37,086 nt of DNA from contig QIAP01000059.1 in NCBI GenBank assembly GCA_003225075.1, positions 1 to 37,086 on the forward strand, read 5' to 3'. The translations under genes and the position numbers were made by a program. This DNA comes from Acidobacteriota bacterium. GTDB taxonomy: Bacteria > Acidobacteriota > Terriglobia > Terriglobales > Acidobacteriaceae. Position 1 is the first letter of the stretch; every line of letters begins with the position of its first letter. Below are positions 14,729 through 24,176 of this stretch, piece after piece. Under the pieces are notes generated by a model. It was given only the letters and a program-made list of their open reading frames with translations. It had not been told where the DNA came from and searched no databases.

Positions 14729-17131
14729 GTGAGCGATCCGGTTGTGCGACATGCCCCGGGCGCGCCCGGTATCGAGCCGCGTTGGACATCCAGCGCCAAA
14801 TCTGGTGTCGGTACCGCCTTAACCCGTGAAAGCCGCGTGTGGTTTACTTTGAGCCACGGAATCCTGAACGAAGTCTATTTCCCCCGGGTGGACCAGGCTT
14901 GTACGCGCGACCAGGGGTTGCTCATCACCGATGGCAGCACTTTCTTTTCGGAAGAAAAACGGCATTGCAAATTTGCAAACCGTCCCTTCGAGCCTGGAAT
15001 ACCCGTCTACGAGCTGACGAATACCTGTAACGAGGGGCGTTATCAAGTTCACAAGGAAGTTCTGACCGATCCTTATCGCAATGTAGTTTTGCAGAAAATC
15101 CGTTTCGAGCCGTTACATGGCAAGCTGGCGGACTACCACCTCTATGCTCTGCTGGCTCCTCACCTCGCAAATTTCGGATACGGCAATACCGGCTGGGTGG
15201 GCGACTACAAGGGTGTCCCCATGTTGTTTGCCGAACGCGGAAGCACTGCATTGGCCCTCGCGTGTTCAGTGCCCTGGCTAAAATTGTCGGCCGGTTTTGT
15301 AGGGACATCCGATGGTTGGCAGGATATCTCACAGCACTACCAAATGACCTGGGACTATACCCGCGCCGAGAATGGAAATGTTGCGTTGACGGGCGAAGTC
15401 GATCTCTTGGCCGGGGACGGAGTATTCATACTGGCATTGGGATTTGGCGGCATCTGGTCAGAGGCGGGACAGCACGCACTCTCCAGCCTTCTTGAAAATT
15501 ACGCGGATATTCGCAGGGAATACGTCGGACAATGGAAAGGCTGGCACCAGCGACTCTTGAAGCTGGATGATCTGGAACGCGATTGCGACCTCTACCGCGC
15601 CAGCATGTCGGTGTTGCGCGCGCACGAATCGAAAGATTTCCTGGGCGGCACCATCGCCAGCTTGTCCATTCCATGGGGATTTAACAAAGGGGATGAAGAC
15701 CTGGGTGGATATCATCTGGTTTGGCCACGTGATCTGGTGGAGACGGCAGGGGGATTTGTAGCCGCTGGCGCCGTCGAAGACGCCATTCGCGTGCTGCGCT
15801 ATCTGGAGGTCACGCAGGAAGAAGATGGCCACTGGGCGCAAAATCTGTGGCTGGACGGGCGTCCTTATTGGGGAGGCCTGCAAATGGATGAGGCCGCGCT
15901 TCCCATCCTGCTCGTGGATCTGCTCTGGCGGAAGGCCCCCGGCGCGATGGAGGACCCAAAACGCTGGTGGCCTATGGTTCGTAAGGCCGCCGGGTTCCTG
16001 GTGCGCAACGGGCCGGTAACACAGCAGGACCGCTGGGAAGAAGATGCAGGGTACTCGCCATTCACTTTGGCGGTGGAAGTGGCCAGCCTGTTGGCGGCAG
16101 CAGATGTGGCGGAGGAGCTGAGACAGTTTGACACTGCGGGTTATCTGCGGGACACGGCCGATGCCTGGAATGACTGCATCGAGCGCTGGGTATATGCAAC
16201 GGGCAGCGATCTGGCCCGGCAGGTCGGGGTCGAAGGATATTACGTACGGATTGCACCGCCAGAAACGGAGTCGGCTGCGTCCCCACTGGAGGGATTCGTC
16301 CCCATCAAGAACCGTCCTCCGGATCACAGCATGGATGATGCTGCGCATGTGATCAGCCCCGATGCGCTGGCCCTGGTGCGTTTTGGACTGCGTGCGCCTG
16401 ACGATCCCCGCATCGTGAATACGGTCAAAGTCATTGATGCCCTGCTGCGTGCCAAGTTGCCGCAGGGTCCCTGCTGGTATCGCTACAACGGCGACGGCTA
16501 TGGCGAGCACGAAGACGGATCGCCCTTCGATGGTACCGGCATCGGCCGACCTTGGCCCTTACTCGCAGGAGAACGTGGGCATTACGAACTGGCTGCAGGA
16601 CGGCCTGACTCGGCGGACGCCCTGTTGCGAGTGATGGAGTATTCGACACTGGGAAGCAGGCTGATTCCTGAACAAGTTTGGGATTCGGCGGACATTCCCG
16701 AGCGGGAGTTGTTTTTGGGAAAGGCCACAGGATCGGCTTGTCCTCTGGTGTGGGCGCATGCCGAGTACATCAAGCTGCGACGATCGTTACGCGATGGCAC
16801 AATCTTCGATCAGCCGTCGCAAACAGTGCAACGCTACGTGTTCGAGAAATGTCCGTGCCGGGTTTTCACCTGGCGCTTCAACAATAAGTGTCACGCTTCT
16901 CCGTGTGGAAAAATCTTGCGGTTGGATCTGCTCGCTCCGGCGATGGTGCATTGGAGCTTTGACGGTTGGCACACTGCACGAGACTCCGATACCTGGGACA
17001 CGGGGCTGGGCGTGCACGTGGTTTCGCTGCCGACGGAGAGGCTCGAGGTGGGGCGGCAGATTGTGTTCACGTTCTTGTGGTTGAAAGATAATCGCTGGGA
17101 AGGAACTGATTTTAGCGTGGTAGTTGAGTAA
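14729..17131 (+). CDS. GH15 glucoamylase-like glycoside hydrolase
   Basis: An 800-residue enzyme with the bacterial glucoamylase or glucodextranase layout. An N-terminal beta-sandwich spans about 10-270 (VWFTLSHGILNEVYFPRVD), followed by an (alpha/alpha)6 catalytic barrel (about 290-690). The proposed general acid is Glu437 or Glu438 in DRWEEDAGYSPF and the general base Glu615 in AGERGHYELAAG, both conserved for the family. A short C-terminal beta domain follows (WHTARDSDTWDTGLG... FLWLKDNRWEG). GH15 enzymes release glucose from the non-reducing ends of alpha-glucans such as starch, glycogen or dextran; some are trehalases. No signal peptide is visible, which suggests cytoplasmic turnover of storage glucan. 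It starts at a GTG with GGAG five bases upstream. Confidence 0.9.
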   Translation: MSDPVVRHAPGAPGIEPRWTSSAKSGVGTALTRESRVWFTLSHGILNEVYFPRVDQACTRDQGLLITDGSTFFSEEKRHCKFANRPFEPGIPVYELTNTCNEGRYQVHKEVLTDPYRNVVLQKIRFEPLHGKLADYHLYALLAPHLANFGYGNTGWVGDYKGVPMLFAERGSTALALACSVPWLKLSAGFVGTSDGWQDISQHYQMTWDYTRAENGNVALTGEVDLLAGDGVFILALGFGGIWSEAGQHALSSLLENYADIRREYVGQWKGWHQRLLKLDDLERDCDLYRASMSVLRAHESKDFLGGTIASLSIPWGFNKGDEDLGGYHLVWPRDLVETAGGFVAAGAVEDAIRVLRYLEVTQEEDGHWAQNLWLDGRPYWGGLQMDEAALPILLVDLLWRKAPGAMEDPKRWWPMVRKAAGFLVRNGPVTQQDRWEEDAGYSPFTLAVEVASLLAAADVAEELRQFDTAGYLRDTADAWNDCIERWVYATGSDLARQVGVEGYYVRIAPPETESAASPLEGFVPIKNRPPDHSMDDAAHVISPDALALVRFGLRAPDDPRIVNTVKVIDALLRAKLPQGPCWYRYNGDGYGEHEDGSPFDGTGIGRPWPLLAGERGHYELAAGRPDSADALLRVMEYSTLGSRLIPEQVWDSADIPERELFLGKATGSACPLVWAHAEYIKLRRSLRDGTIFDQPSQTVQRYVFEKCPCRVFTWRFNNKCHASPCGKILRLDLLAPAMVHWSFDGWHTARDSDTWDTGLGVHVVSLPTERLEVGRQIVFTFLWLKDNRWEGTDFSVVVE

Positions 17132-17247
17132 AGTATTACGTCCCGCCCCCTTGCCGGACTCACCGGTCTCGCAAATTCTTCCAGTCGATATTTGGTCCGA
17201 TGCACAGGTCCGGTAAGACTGCAATGCTGCCCTCTCTCGCCGAGCTT

Positions 17248-18477
17248 TTACCGTTTCAGAGAGACAGCCAGGCGTAGGCGGCTAGCGACAGCTCGACCGG
17301 CTTTGAATGCAGGAATGAACTTCCATCCGAGGGCCGCGTTGATCAAGTCTGCATTCCCCGACCTCGCTTTTCCAGCCAGTTCGGCGGACCGAACTTTTCC
17401 CGCAGCATCGATAACCAAGTCCAGTAGAACCTCCGAGTCGGCCAAATGCTGATCTGAAATTTCCACCGGAGGTGGGTACCGAAGCAGCATCGGTGCAGGT
17501 GGAACTACTTCCCGTTTGCTTCCTCCTGACTCGCTCACCGAATCGAAGATCGTCGCGTGCTTTCTGCTGCTACCTGGGCGGACCGTCGACACACCATTGA
17601 CCCGGGAACCGAGCCCTCGAGCCCGTGCACTCAGGATTGCTGCACGAATCCGATCAGTATCCGCAGGCGGCCACATATCTACAAGCGTGGGCCACGCCTG
17701 CTGTTCACGGCCACTGTAAAGATAGGAGCAAACAATTTCCAATACTTTGACTTTCACTCCTCGCAGGTGGTGCAACCGATCGACAGACAACTGAGCAAGG
17801 GGAGACAACTTCCCGTCACTACTCTTGAAATCGCGCAGGTCTGCGGAGTCAAGCTGTTTCCTGACCTCCGCGATTTTTCGGTCAAAGGAGGGCTGAAATT
17901 CGGAACTCACGTCCAGTAACTTGCCGTCTGCGAAGCGGAGCACGATCGGCGGTGCAAAGTCCAATTCGCTCATAGCCAAGTTCTCGAAGCCTACCGTTGC
18001 AGCGGCATCATCGGTCCAGATTTCAATGCGGCCATCGAGATCTGTATCAGCCGCGCTGAAGAAGCTCCCCCCGGCAATGCTGAGCAGCAACCGTGGCGGC
18101 TTTTCGAGAGAATAAATCTGATATTCCGTGCAGCATTCTCTATCCGTTCTCTTCACTTGAAACGCAGCCACTGGCACGCCTAGGTTAAGGTCCACCCCGA
18201 AGGCGTCGACATCGAGCTGCGAAACCCCGGTCATGACCACAAGAGTCTGCTGGTTCCAAGTAAAAGTTGCTTCACATGTCCGGGTCGCCAACCCTCGATT
18301 CCGGGCGGCTCCAACGTGGAGTTTCACTCCGGTGTGAAATTCCGCTTCAAAATTGCCGTCACCATCGCTGCACAATACATCATGGACTTGCGCATGGCAG
18401 AATTTCGACATTACAAAAAAAAGACACAGCAATGTCATTACTATGCGCTGGGTGTACCTTGAACGCTTCTTGGGCAT
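17248..18477 (-). CDS. Exported protein with C-terminal TonB-like domain
   Basis: About 409 residues from the ATG at 18477. The frame is open to 18600 and an ATG at 18501 is also possible. A signal peptide (IVMTLLCLFFVMSKFCHAQ) comes first. The middle (about 35-260) is a beta-rich region of unknown function with an EF-hand-like DTDLDGRIEIW loop. The last 70 residues (VEISDQHLADSEVLLDLVIDAAGKVRSAEL... GWKFIPAFKAGRAVASRL) match the TonB C-terminal fold. Such proteins are often annotated as energy transducer TonB. However, the proline-rich spacer of true TonB is not evident and no ExbB/ExbD genes are here, so an energy-transducing role is doubtful. It lies downstream of the symporter on the same strand. 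Confidence 0.65.
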   Translation of the reverse strand: MPKKRSRYTQRIVMTLLCLFFVMSKFCHAQVHDVLCSDGDGNFEAEFHTGVKLHVGAARNRGLATRTCEATFTWNQQTLVVMTGVSQLDVDAFGVDLNLGVPVAAFQVKRTDRECCTEYQIYSLEKPPRLLLSIAGGSFFSAADTDLDGRIEIWTDDAAATVGFENLAMSELDFAPPIVLRFADGKLLDVSSEFQPSFDRKIAEVRKQLDSADLRDFKSSDGKLSPLAQLSVDRLHHLRGVKVKVLEIVCSYLYSGREQQAWPTLVDMWPPADTDRIRAAILSARARGLGSRVNGVSTVRPGSSRKHATIFDSVSESGGSKREVVPPAPMLLRYPPPVEISDQHLADSEVLLDLVIDAAGKVRSAELAGKARSGNADLINAALGWKFIPAFKAGRAVASRLRLAVSLKR

Positions 18478-18601
18478 GGTCCGACTCGGCTTACGGCACA
18501 TCTTGTCGAATATTATGAGGCCGGTTGTAGTCTTGTTAGGTGTGTGGGGACGTTTGCTCCGAGTTGCCGAAGCACGTCCCTCGCGGTGTGAACACCACAA
18601 A

Positions 18602-20428
18602 TTATCTAACTAGCTCTGCCGCTGCCCTCGCATTTTCTGCTGTCTCCACCCCCCAACGACGCGCAATATCCATGTAGAGTGCTGCTGCGCACAGTGCGGA
18701 GCCGGCAAGCAGAGCAATTCCCTTCCACGCTGGTCCCATCAATAAGCGTCCAAGTCCGAAGAGTGCCAGATAAACCATGGAGCAGCCGAGGGCCCAGGCG
18801 ATGAGGTTGCGTCCCAGGTCGTGTGTCGGCGGAATATCGGGTGTAAGGCGGGCAACAGGTTTCCAACCGGAAACATGAGGATGAACCTTGCGGTAAAAAC
18901 TCACCAGCACCTGCTCAGGTTCCGCGGCGGTGACCAGGGTGACGACAACCCAGACGAGCGTAGTTAGTGCCGTAGTAGCGAGCGCGGTCTTGGCAAAGAC
19001 TACAGGTGCAGTGCCCGAAAAAGGTGCGATCACCCGTAGCACTACAGTTGCCACCATGGCCGTCGCCATCGCGGAGATTTCGCTCCACGCATTGATACGC
19101 CACCAGTACCAGCGCAGCAGGTAGACACCGCCGGTGCCCGCGCCGATCTCCAGCACAAATTCCCATCCCGAGCGGATAGAGGCCAGTTGGGCAGAAACGT
19201 AAGCCGAGGCGATCACCAGCAAAACCGTTGCCAGGCGTGAGATCTGGACGTAATGCTTCTCGGTGGCATCACGCTTAATGAACCGGCGATAGAAATCGGC
19301 CACCAGATAAGAGGCGCCCCAGTTGAGCTGCGTAGCGATGGTTGACATGAATGCCGCCATGAAACCCGCGACTACGATCCCGCGTAACGCCGGCGGCACA
19401 TAGTGGGTGACGATGAGCATGTAGCCGGTTTCCGGATGCTCCAAATGAGGGTAGAGGACGATAGCTGCGAGCGCAGTGAGTATCCACGGCCATGGGCGTA
19501 CCGCATAATGCGCGATGTTGAACCAGAGCACCGACAGCAGCCCGTGACGCTCGTCGCGCGAACTGAAAATGCGCTGCGCGATATAGCCGCCACCGCCAGG
19601 CTCCGCTCCTGGATACCAGAATGCCCACCATTGAATACCCAGGTTCACCAGAAAAGTCAGGGCGGGCAAAGTCCATAGCGCTTCTGAAGTGATTGGCCGC
19701 GAGAAGTCGGGAAAAAACGATGTTGCATCGCCAGCGTTTGGTCCGGCTGCGGCTCGCATATCAGCCAGCTTGCTTAACATCATGCTCATGCCGCCGGTAG
19801 CGCGGACAGCGTACCAGGCCACTCCGATCACAATTGTCATTTTCAAAGCAAACTGGAAGAGATCGGTCCAGAGCACACCCCAAAGTCCGCCCAAGGCGAC
19901 ATAAATCCCGGTGAAAGGGATAAGGAAGAACACGCAAATAGCCAGCGCATTGCGTTCGCTGACCCCCATCGTGGTGGCGACGATGCTGGTCATGGCTTTC
20001 GTGACCCAGCCCAGGATCAGGCAATTCATCAGCAGGCCCAGATAGATAGCGCGGAAACCACGCAGGAATGCGGCAGGCTTTCCGGAATAACGCATTTCGG
20101 CGAACTGCACGTCAGTAAGCAGGCCGGAGCGGCGCCACAGGCGGGCGAAGAGAAAAACGGTCATCATTCCAGACAGCAGGAAGGCCCACCACAGCCAGTT
20201 TCCAGCTACGCCCTGCGTGTACACCAGGCCGGTGACGACTAACGGAGTGTCGGCGGCGAAAGTGGTCGCGACCATTGAGGTGCCCGCCAGCCACCAACTG
20301 ACCGAGCGACCCGACAAGAAATAGTCGTCCACGCTCTTGCCGGAGCGTCCGCGGAAATGGAGGCCGAGGAAGAGGGTAATCGCCAGGTAAAGGACAATTG
20401 CCGACCAGTCGAGGATCGTGAAGTTCAT
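18602..20428 (-). CDS. Sodium:solute symporter family transporter
   Basis: A 608-residue inner-membrane protein with about 13-14 hydrophobic helices and the SSS family (LeuT-like fold) opening: ILDWSAIVLYLAITLFLGLHF, followed by SVDDYFLSGRSVSWWLAGTSMVATTFAADTPLVVTGL. That DYFLSGR...W...G.S...T.F.ADTP pattern is the usual SSS signature. These carriers bring in sugars, amino acids, nucleosides or other solutes with sodium. The substrate cannot be told from sequence. The C-terminal 100 residues include two extra helices. No Shine-Dalgarno is visible before the ATG. The TonB-domain gene follows on the same strand after about 125 bases. Confidence 0.92.
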   Translation of the reverse strand: MNFTILDWSAIVLYLAITLFLGLHFRGRSGKSVDDYFLSGRSVSWWLAGTSMVATTFAADTPLVVTGLVYTQGVAGNWLWWAFLLSGMMTVFLFARLWRRSGLLTDVQFAEMRYSGKPAAFLRGFRAIYLGLLMNCLILGWVTKAMTSIVATTMGVSERNALAICVFFLIPFTGIYVALGGLWGVLWTDLFQFALKMTIVIGVAWYAVRATGGMSMMLSKLADMRAAAGPNAGDATSFFPDFSRPITSEALWTLPALTFLVNLGIQWWAFWYPGAEPGGGGYIAQRIFSSRDERHGLLSVLWFNIAHYAVRPWPWILTALAAIVLYPHLEHPETGYMLIVTHYVPPALRGIVVAGFMAAFMSTIATQLNWGASYLVADFYRRFIKRDATEKHYVQISRLATVLLVIASAYVSAQLASIRSGWEFVLEIGAGTGGVYLLRWYWWRINAWSEISAMATAMVATVVLRVIAPFSGTAPVVFAKTALATTALTTLVWVVVTLVTAAEPEQVLVSFYRKVHPHVSGWKPVARLTPDIPPTHDLGRNLIAWALGCSMVYLALFGLGRLLMGPAWKGIALLAGSALCAAALYMDIARRWGVETAENARAAAELVR

Positions 20429-20504
20429 TTGGGCGTCAAGGATACTTCAGGTTGGATTGGATTTCGCAAGTATTCTTGCGAAAACCGGGCGGTCCACTAT
20501 CTCG

Positions 20505-22178
20505 CTACCCGGTATAGACCAGTTCCACGACTGTGCAATCATCGCCGAGCGGTGTGCCACCACAAAATGCAGAAACCGATGCAAAAATGTCTTCCAGGGA
20601 CGAACCTTTGGCGGCGACGGCCTCCAGGCGTTCGTTATCATAGAAGTCTCCCTTAGCGTTTTCTGCTTCGGTGACGCCATCTGTGACTAAAACCAACCGG
20701 TCGCCGGGATGCAAACTACAGCGGTCGCTCTCGTAGGTAGCATCGGCAAGGAGTCCCACCGGCAGGTTGCCGTGCGAGGGGCGGATGACCTCATGATTAC
20801 AAACTAACAGTGGCGGAATATGCCCGCAGTTCACGTATTCCAGCTCACCATCACGCCGGACGCGGGCGATGATCACGGTAGCGTATTTTTCTCCCAGGTG
20901 CTTTTTGGTAAAGAAACGGTTGACCGCGGCAACGATTTCAGGCAGCGGAGTGCGAGCGGTCAGTTGGGAATAAATCATTCCTTGCAGAGTCGAGGCCAGC
21001 AATGCGGCAGAGACTCCCTTGCCGCTGACATCCGCCAAAACAACCGCCAGGCCGTCTTCGGTATTGACGGCGTCGAAGAAGTCGCCGCCAATTTCTTTGC
21101 AGGATAAGTTCCGGCCGCGCAGGGTGGCGAATGGCACTTCCGGAATAGTGACCGCCATCAGGCCTTGTTGCATGGAAGCGGCAATGGACAACTCCTGCTG
21201 GTAACGGCGTGCCGCTTCCTCGGCCTGCACGAGCCGGGCGTTCTCGATCAGCGAAGCAGCCTCGCGTGCGATGGCACGCAATATATCGTTGCTGACCTGG
21301 GAAATATCGCGCGAGGCGAAGCGGGAATCCACGTAGAGTGCGCCCATGACTTCCCCGGTTGCCGGGGACGGAAGCGGCACCTCAGCATCGCGCGTGGTCT
21401 GCACCTGAGGTTTGAGTAAGGGAATGCAAATCACTGTGCGCAGATCGTAAGCGACAATACTCTGGCGTCCAGCGAGATCGAGCGACTGGCTGGTATCGGT
21501 GATCAGAAATTCCGAGTTCGCACTCAGCGCCTCGTCCAGGATGGAGTGGGAAATAGTCTTATCGTCGAGGAGCGGCTCTCCCTTATAGTTGCGTCCGGCG
21601 GCAAGCCGCAACTTCCCTTCCTCGTCCTTGAGGAAAATGTAGCCTCTCTCAGCGCGAGTCAATTTCAGGGTGGCATCGGTCAATGTGACCAGAATTTCAT
21701 CCAGCACGCCCATGGTGTTCAGCTTGCGCGCGGCTTCCAGGAAGAGGGTAAGCTTCTCCAGGTCGGTGGTCTCGGTCGAGATGTGAATCCCGGAAATCTG
21801 GCTGAGGAAATCGCGGGCCGTGTTCGAGCCCGCCTGCACGGGATGGAAAATGACGTAAGCCACCTCGCGCACGCCGAATTCCAAGCGATCATTGCGCTGC
21901 AATTTCTGGCGCTGCACTTTTTCGCCATTTACAAAGGTGCCGTGCTTGCTGCTTTGGTCGACAACGTAAAACTCACCATTGTCAGAGAGAATGAGGGCGT
22001 GATCACGCGACACGCGTGGATCGGCAATCACCAGATCCTTATCCACTTTTCTGCCCACCGTGAACGGGGTGTGGTCGAGGGCGATAGAGCGCTGGTCATT
22101 TCCCTGCACGTAAACCAATGAGGGAAACACTCCTGACCCGGAGTCCGAAACCGGCCCGGTGATTGGTTGGGAGGCCAT
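20505..22178 (-). CDS. FHA-GAF-PP2C (SpoIIE/RsbU-type) serine phosphatase
   Basis: About 557 residues in three domains. The N-terminal FHA domain (about 25-115; FTVGRKVDKDLVIADPRVSRDHA and SSKHGTFVNGEKV) binds phosphothreonine. The GAF domain (about 140-315; LTRAERGYIFL, GALYVDSRF) may bind a small ligand. The PP2C-type phosphatase domain (about 335-555) has the metal-binding motifs GGDFFDAV, VLADVSGKGVSAALLAS, VTDGVTEAEN and GDDCTVVEL. The phosphatase should dephosphorylate an anti-sigma-antagonist. The STAS gene immediately upstream on the same strand is the obvious partner. I start at ATG 22178; a TTG at 22205 is possible. No signal peptide, so cytoplasmic. Confidence 0.93.
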   Translation of the reverse strand: MASQPITGPVSDSGSGVFPSLVYVQGNDQRSIALDHTPFTVGRKVDKDLVIADPRVSRDHALILSDNGEFYVVDQSSKHGTFVNGEKVQRQKLQRNDRLEFGVREVAYVIFHPVQAGSNTARDFLSQISGIHISTETTDLEKLTLFLEAARKLNTMGVLDEILVTLTDATLKLTRAERGYIFLKDEEGKLRLAAGRNYKGEPLLDDKTISHSILDEALSANSEFLITDTSQSLDLAGRQSIVAYDLRTVICIPLLKPQVQTTRDAEVPLPSPATGEVMGALYVDSRFASRDISQVSNDILRAIAREAASLIENARLVQAEEAARRYQQELSIAASMQQGLMAVTIPEVPFATLRGRNLSCKEIGGDFFDAVNTEDGLAVVLADVSGKGVSAALLASTLQGMIYSQLTARTPLPEIVAAVNRFFTKKHLGEKYATVIIARVRRDGELEYVNCGHIPPLLVCNHEVIRPSHGNLPVGLLADATYESDRCSLHPGDRLVLVTDGVTEAENAKGDFYDNERLEAVAAKGSSLEDIFASVSAFCGGTPLGDDCTVVELVYTG

Positions 22179-22355
22179 GAGGGTCTTGCACTCTTTCTCC
22201 AACAAGAATACGGCGACGATAAGAGTTTACCGACAAATAACTGCTGCTGCGATCATCTTAATGATGGCAGGATTGGGGACCGGCGGGAAGAGGTCGAAAA
22301 GGCCTGACATCTCATGACACCCATTCTGCCAAATTAGGGCTGCGAGGTCCCCCGT

Positions 22356-22709
22356 TCAGGCGCCGCCGCGATTAAAAGCGGCAATCGCCTGCTGCTCATT
22401 GTCGTAGACCTCGAACACGGTAGCGAGCTTGGTGATCTGCAGCACGTCACGAAGCCTTTGTCCCAGGCCGGTGAGTTTGATATCCGCGCCGGCAGAGCGG
22501 GCAGATGAGTAGACGCCAACCAGTGTTCCCAGCCCGCCGCTATCAATGTAAGTCACTCCAGAAAGGTTCAATAAAACACGCTTGGTCGAGCCAAGGAGCT
22601 TTTTCAGAGTGTCGCGTAATGCCGTGGCTTCTTCACCGAAGACGATTCGGCCGCTACAGGAGACAATCGTCACACCGTCAGCCGTACGCGCTTCTATCTT
22701 GAGCGTCAT
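22356..22709 (-). CDS. STAS anti-sigma factor antagonist
   Basis: A 117-residue STAS domain protein of the SpoIIAA/RsbV type. Start ATG at 22709, with a strong GGAGGA five bases upstream; the frame extends to 22769 without a better start. The core YIDSGGLGTLVG (about 54-65) has the phosphorylatable Ser57, typical of antagonists that are inactivated by an RsbW-type kinase and reactivated by a PP2C phosphatase. The downstream FHA-GAF-PP2C gene is the likely phosphatase. No kinase or sigma factor is adjacent, so the remaining partners must lie elsewhere or the output differs from sigma control. Confidence 0.92.
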   Translation of the reverse strand: MTLKIEARTADGVTIVSCSGRIVFGEEATALRDTLKKLLGSTKRVLLNLSGVTYIDSGGLGTLVGVYSSARSAGADIKLTGLGQRLRDVLQITKLATVFEVYDNEQQAIAAFNRGGA

Positions 22710-22798
22710 CGAATCCTCCCTAGAAAGGGCAAGAGTGCTGGAAAAGCCTAACGCGTGCCTTGCAGGCAATGCAAGCAGGCGGCACGTGACTGCAATCG

Positions 22799-24115
22799 CT
22801 AGCGGAGCAGCGTCGCGCCTTCCAGCACAGTTTCGTCTCGCTTTCGATCCCGAAGGACGTCACTGAGTAACAAAGCTAGCAACCCCGCGATAACAGGCGG
22901 AATGCCCAACATGCTGTACAACGGTACAGCCCATGCTCCCTGCAAGGACGAAGGTGGGACCGCGAGGGCGCCCAGCATCAGTCCCAAGGACGCCAACCAC
23001 GGCCACAATATGAGCCCAGCAGCCAACACACAGAGAAAACGAGCGACTGAATTTCTAGCCCATAGCAAACTCCAGGAGCGCGCGAGGAGAAATACACCCG
23101 GCAGCAACAGGACCTGATTGTAGGGCGATGTCATGGGAATCACGACTAAGGTCATGGCGAGCAGCAGCGAAAAGACAAGAGCGAATTCAGGAGAATGCGC
23201 GGGGTATTTCCGCAATCGCCGGCACACGCCGGCGAGTCCCAGCAACGCAAGCACCGTCAGCACGGTTCCCCATTTAGGAGTGAGCAGGAGGTCAAATGCG
23301 CCTCCCCCAGCGTAATGGCGATAAGCAAGTATTGCCTGGCAAAAGCGGCTAATCCAGCCGGGCAGAATGTATTCGGCTCCCCCCATTAAAAGAGAGATGG
23401 TAAAGGCGAATCCCCAGAACAAGCGCTGACGTTCGCGCCATTGGCTTACGCTCCAGAGCAGCAACCATGCTGCGGGCAGCACCGCGATTTGTGGCTTGAT
23501 CGTGGCCAGAGCCAGCAGAATCCCAGCCAGGAAGAGATGTCCTCCCGCCAGCAACGCCGCACTGCCCGCGATCATGACCGCTACCACAAGAGTCAATTGC
23601 TGCAACTTGATGCCCTGAACTACGGAAAAACAGCTAATGGTCATAATCAGCAACGCTGCCAGTATTGGGCCGGAAGGCCGCCATTGCAGGAAACGAAGCC
23701 ACAGAAGAACGCTGGCGGCGCTCAGCAGCCACAGCATCGCACGGAAAACAGCCTGCACATCTTGAAACGGCAGATGAACCGTTGGAGCAATCAGGAATAC
23801 TACGTACACGGGGTAGACAAATCCCACCTGATCCTTAGGATCGTCGGGCCGCGAAGGGTCGAGCGGTCGTCCGTAGTATCCCATCTGAATCTCGCGAGTG
23901 ACTTCTGCGCTATAGGGATCACGGTGATGCAACAGAAGCTCTCGAGCGCCGAGCCATCTTGGGTAGAGGTCCGATAAATTTCCGCGCGGTATACCGTGTG
24001 CCGCTGCGTACGCTAACTGTTCGGGGATCAGGACTCGCTGAAAATAAAACCAGGTGCTGGCCGCAAATATCAGCGACAGTAGCACGGCAAGTAGGGGCTT
24101 ATGGCGCAAACTCAT
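22799..24115 (-). CDS. GT87-like multi-membrane glycosyltransferase
   Basis: About 438 residues from ATG 24115; the frame is open to 24211 and an ATG at 24166 is a serious alternative. It has about ten hydrophobic helices after SLRHKPLLAVLLSLIFAAS. The stretch GNLSDLYPRWLGARELLLHHRDPYSAEVTREIQ, an Asp and Arg-bearing loop after the first helix, is the GT87 (DUF2029) signature region. GT87 enzymes are lipid-phosphosugar-dependent mannosyl- or arabinosyltransferases best known from actinobacteria, and their roles elsewhere are largely unknown. Membrane-located; the sugar and acceptor cannot be inferred. It is divergent from the next gene with only a short gap. Confidence 0.75.
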   Translation of the reverse strand: MSLRHKPLLAVLLSLIFAASTWFYFQRVLIPEQLAYAAAHGIPRGNLSDLYPRWLGARELLLHHRDPYSAEVTREIQMGYYGRPLDPSRPDDPKDQVGFVYPVYVVFLIAPTVHLPFQDVQAVFRAMLWLLSAASVLLWLRFLQWRPSGPILAALLIMTISCFSVVQGIKLQQLTLVVAVMIAGSAALLAGGHLFLAGILLALATIKPQIAVLPAAWLLLWSVSQWRERQRLFWGFAFTISLLMGGAEYILPGWISRFCQAILAYRHYAGGGAFDLLLTPKWGTVLTVLALLGLAGVCRRLRKYPAHSPEFALVFSLLLAMTLVVIPMTSPYNQVLLLPGVFLLARSWSLLWARNSVARFLCVLAAGLILWPWLASLGLMLGALAVPPSSLQGAWAVPLYSMLGIPPVIAGLLALLLSDVLRDRKRDETVLEGATLLR

Positions 24116-24176
24116 CGCGGAGATCAGATTCCCAGGCAAACGCTCCAGTTTGGTTAACGGCCTCATGTTACAACTT

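Noticed and set aside
15458-16510. Minus-strand open frame of 350 codons inside the GH15 gene
   Set aside because: It is antisense to the glucoamylase catalytic domain, with no recognisable motif.
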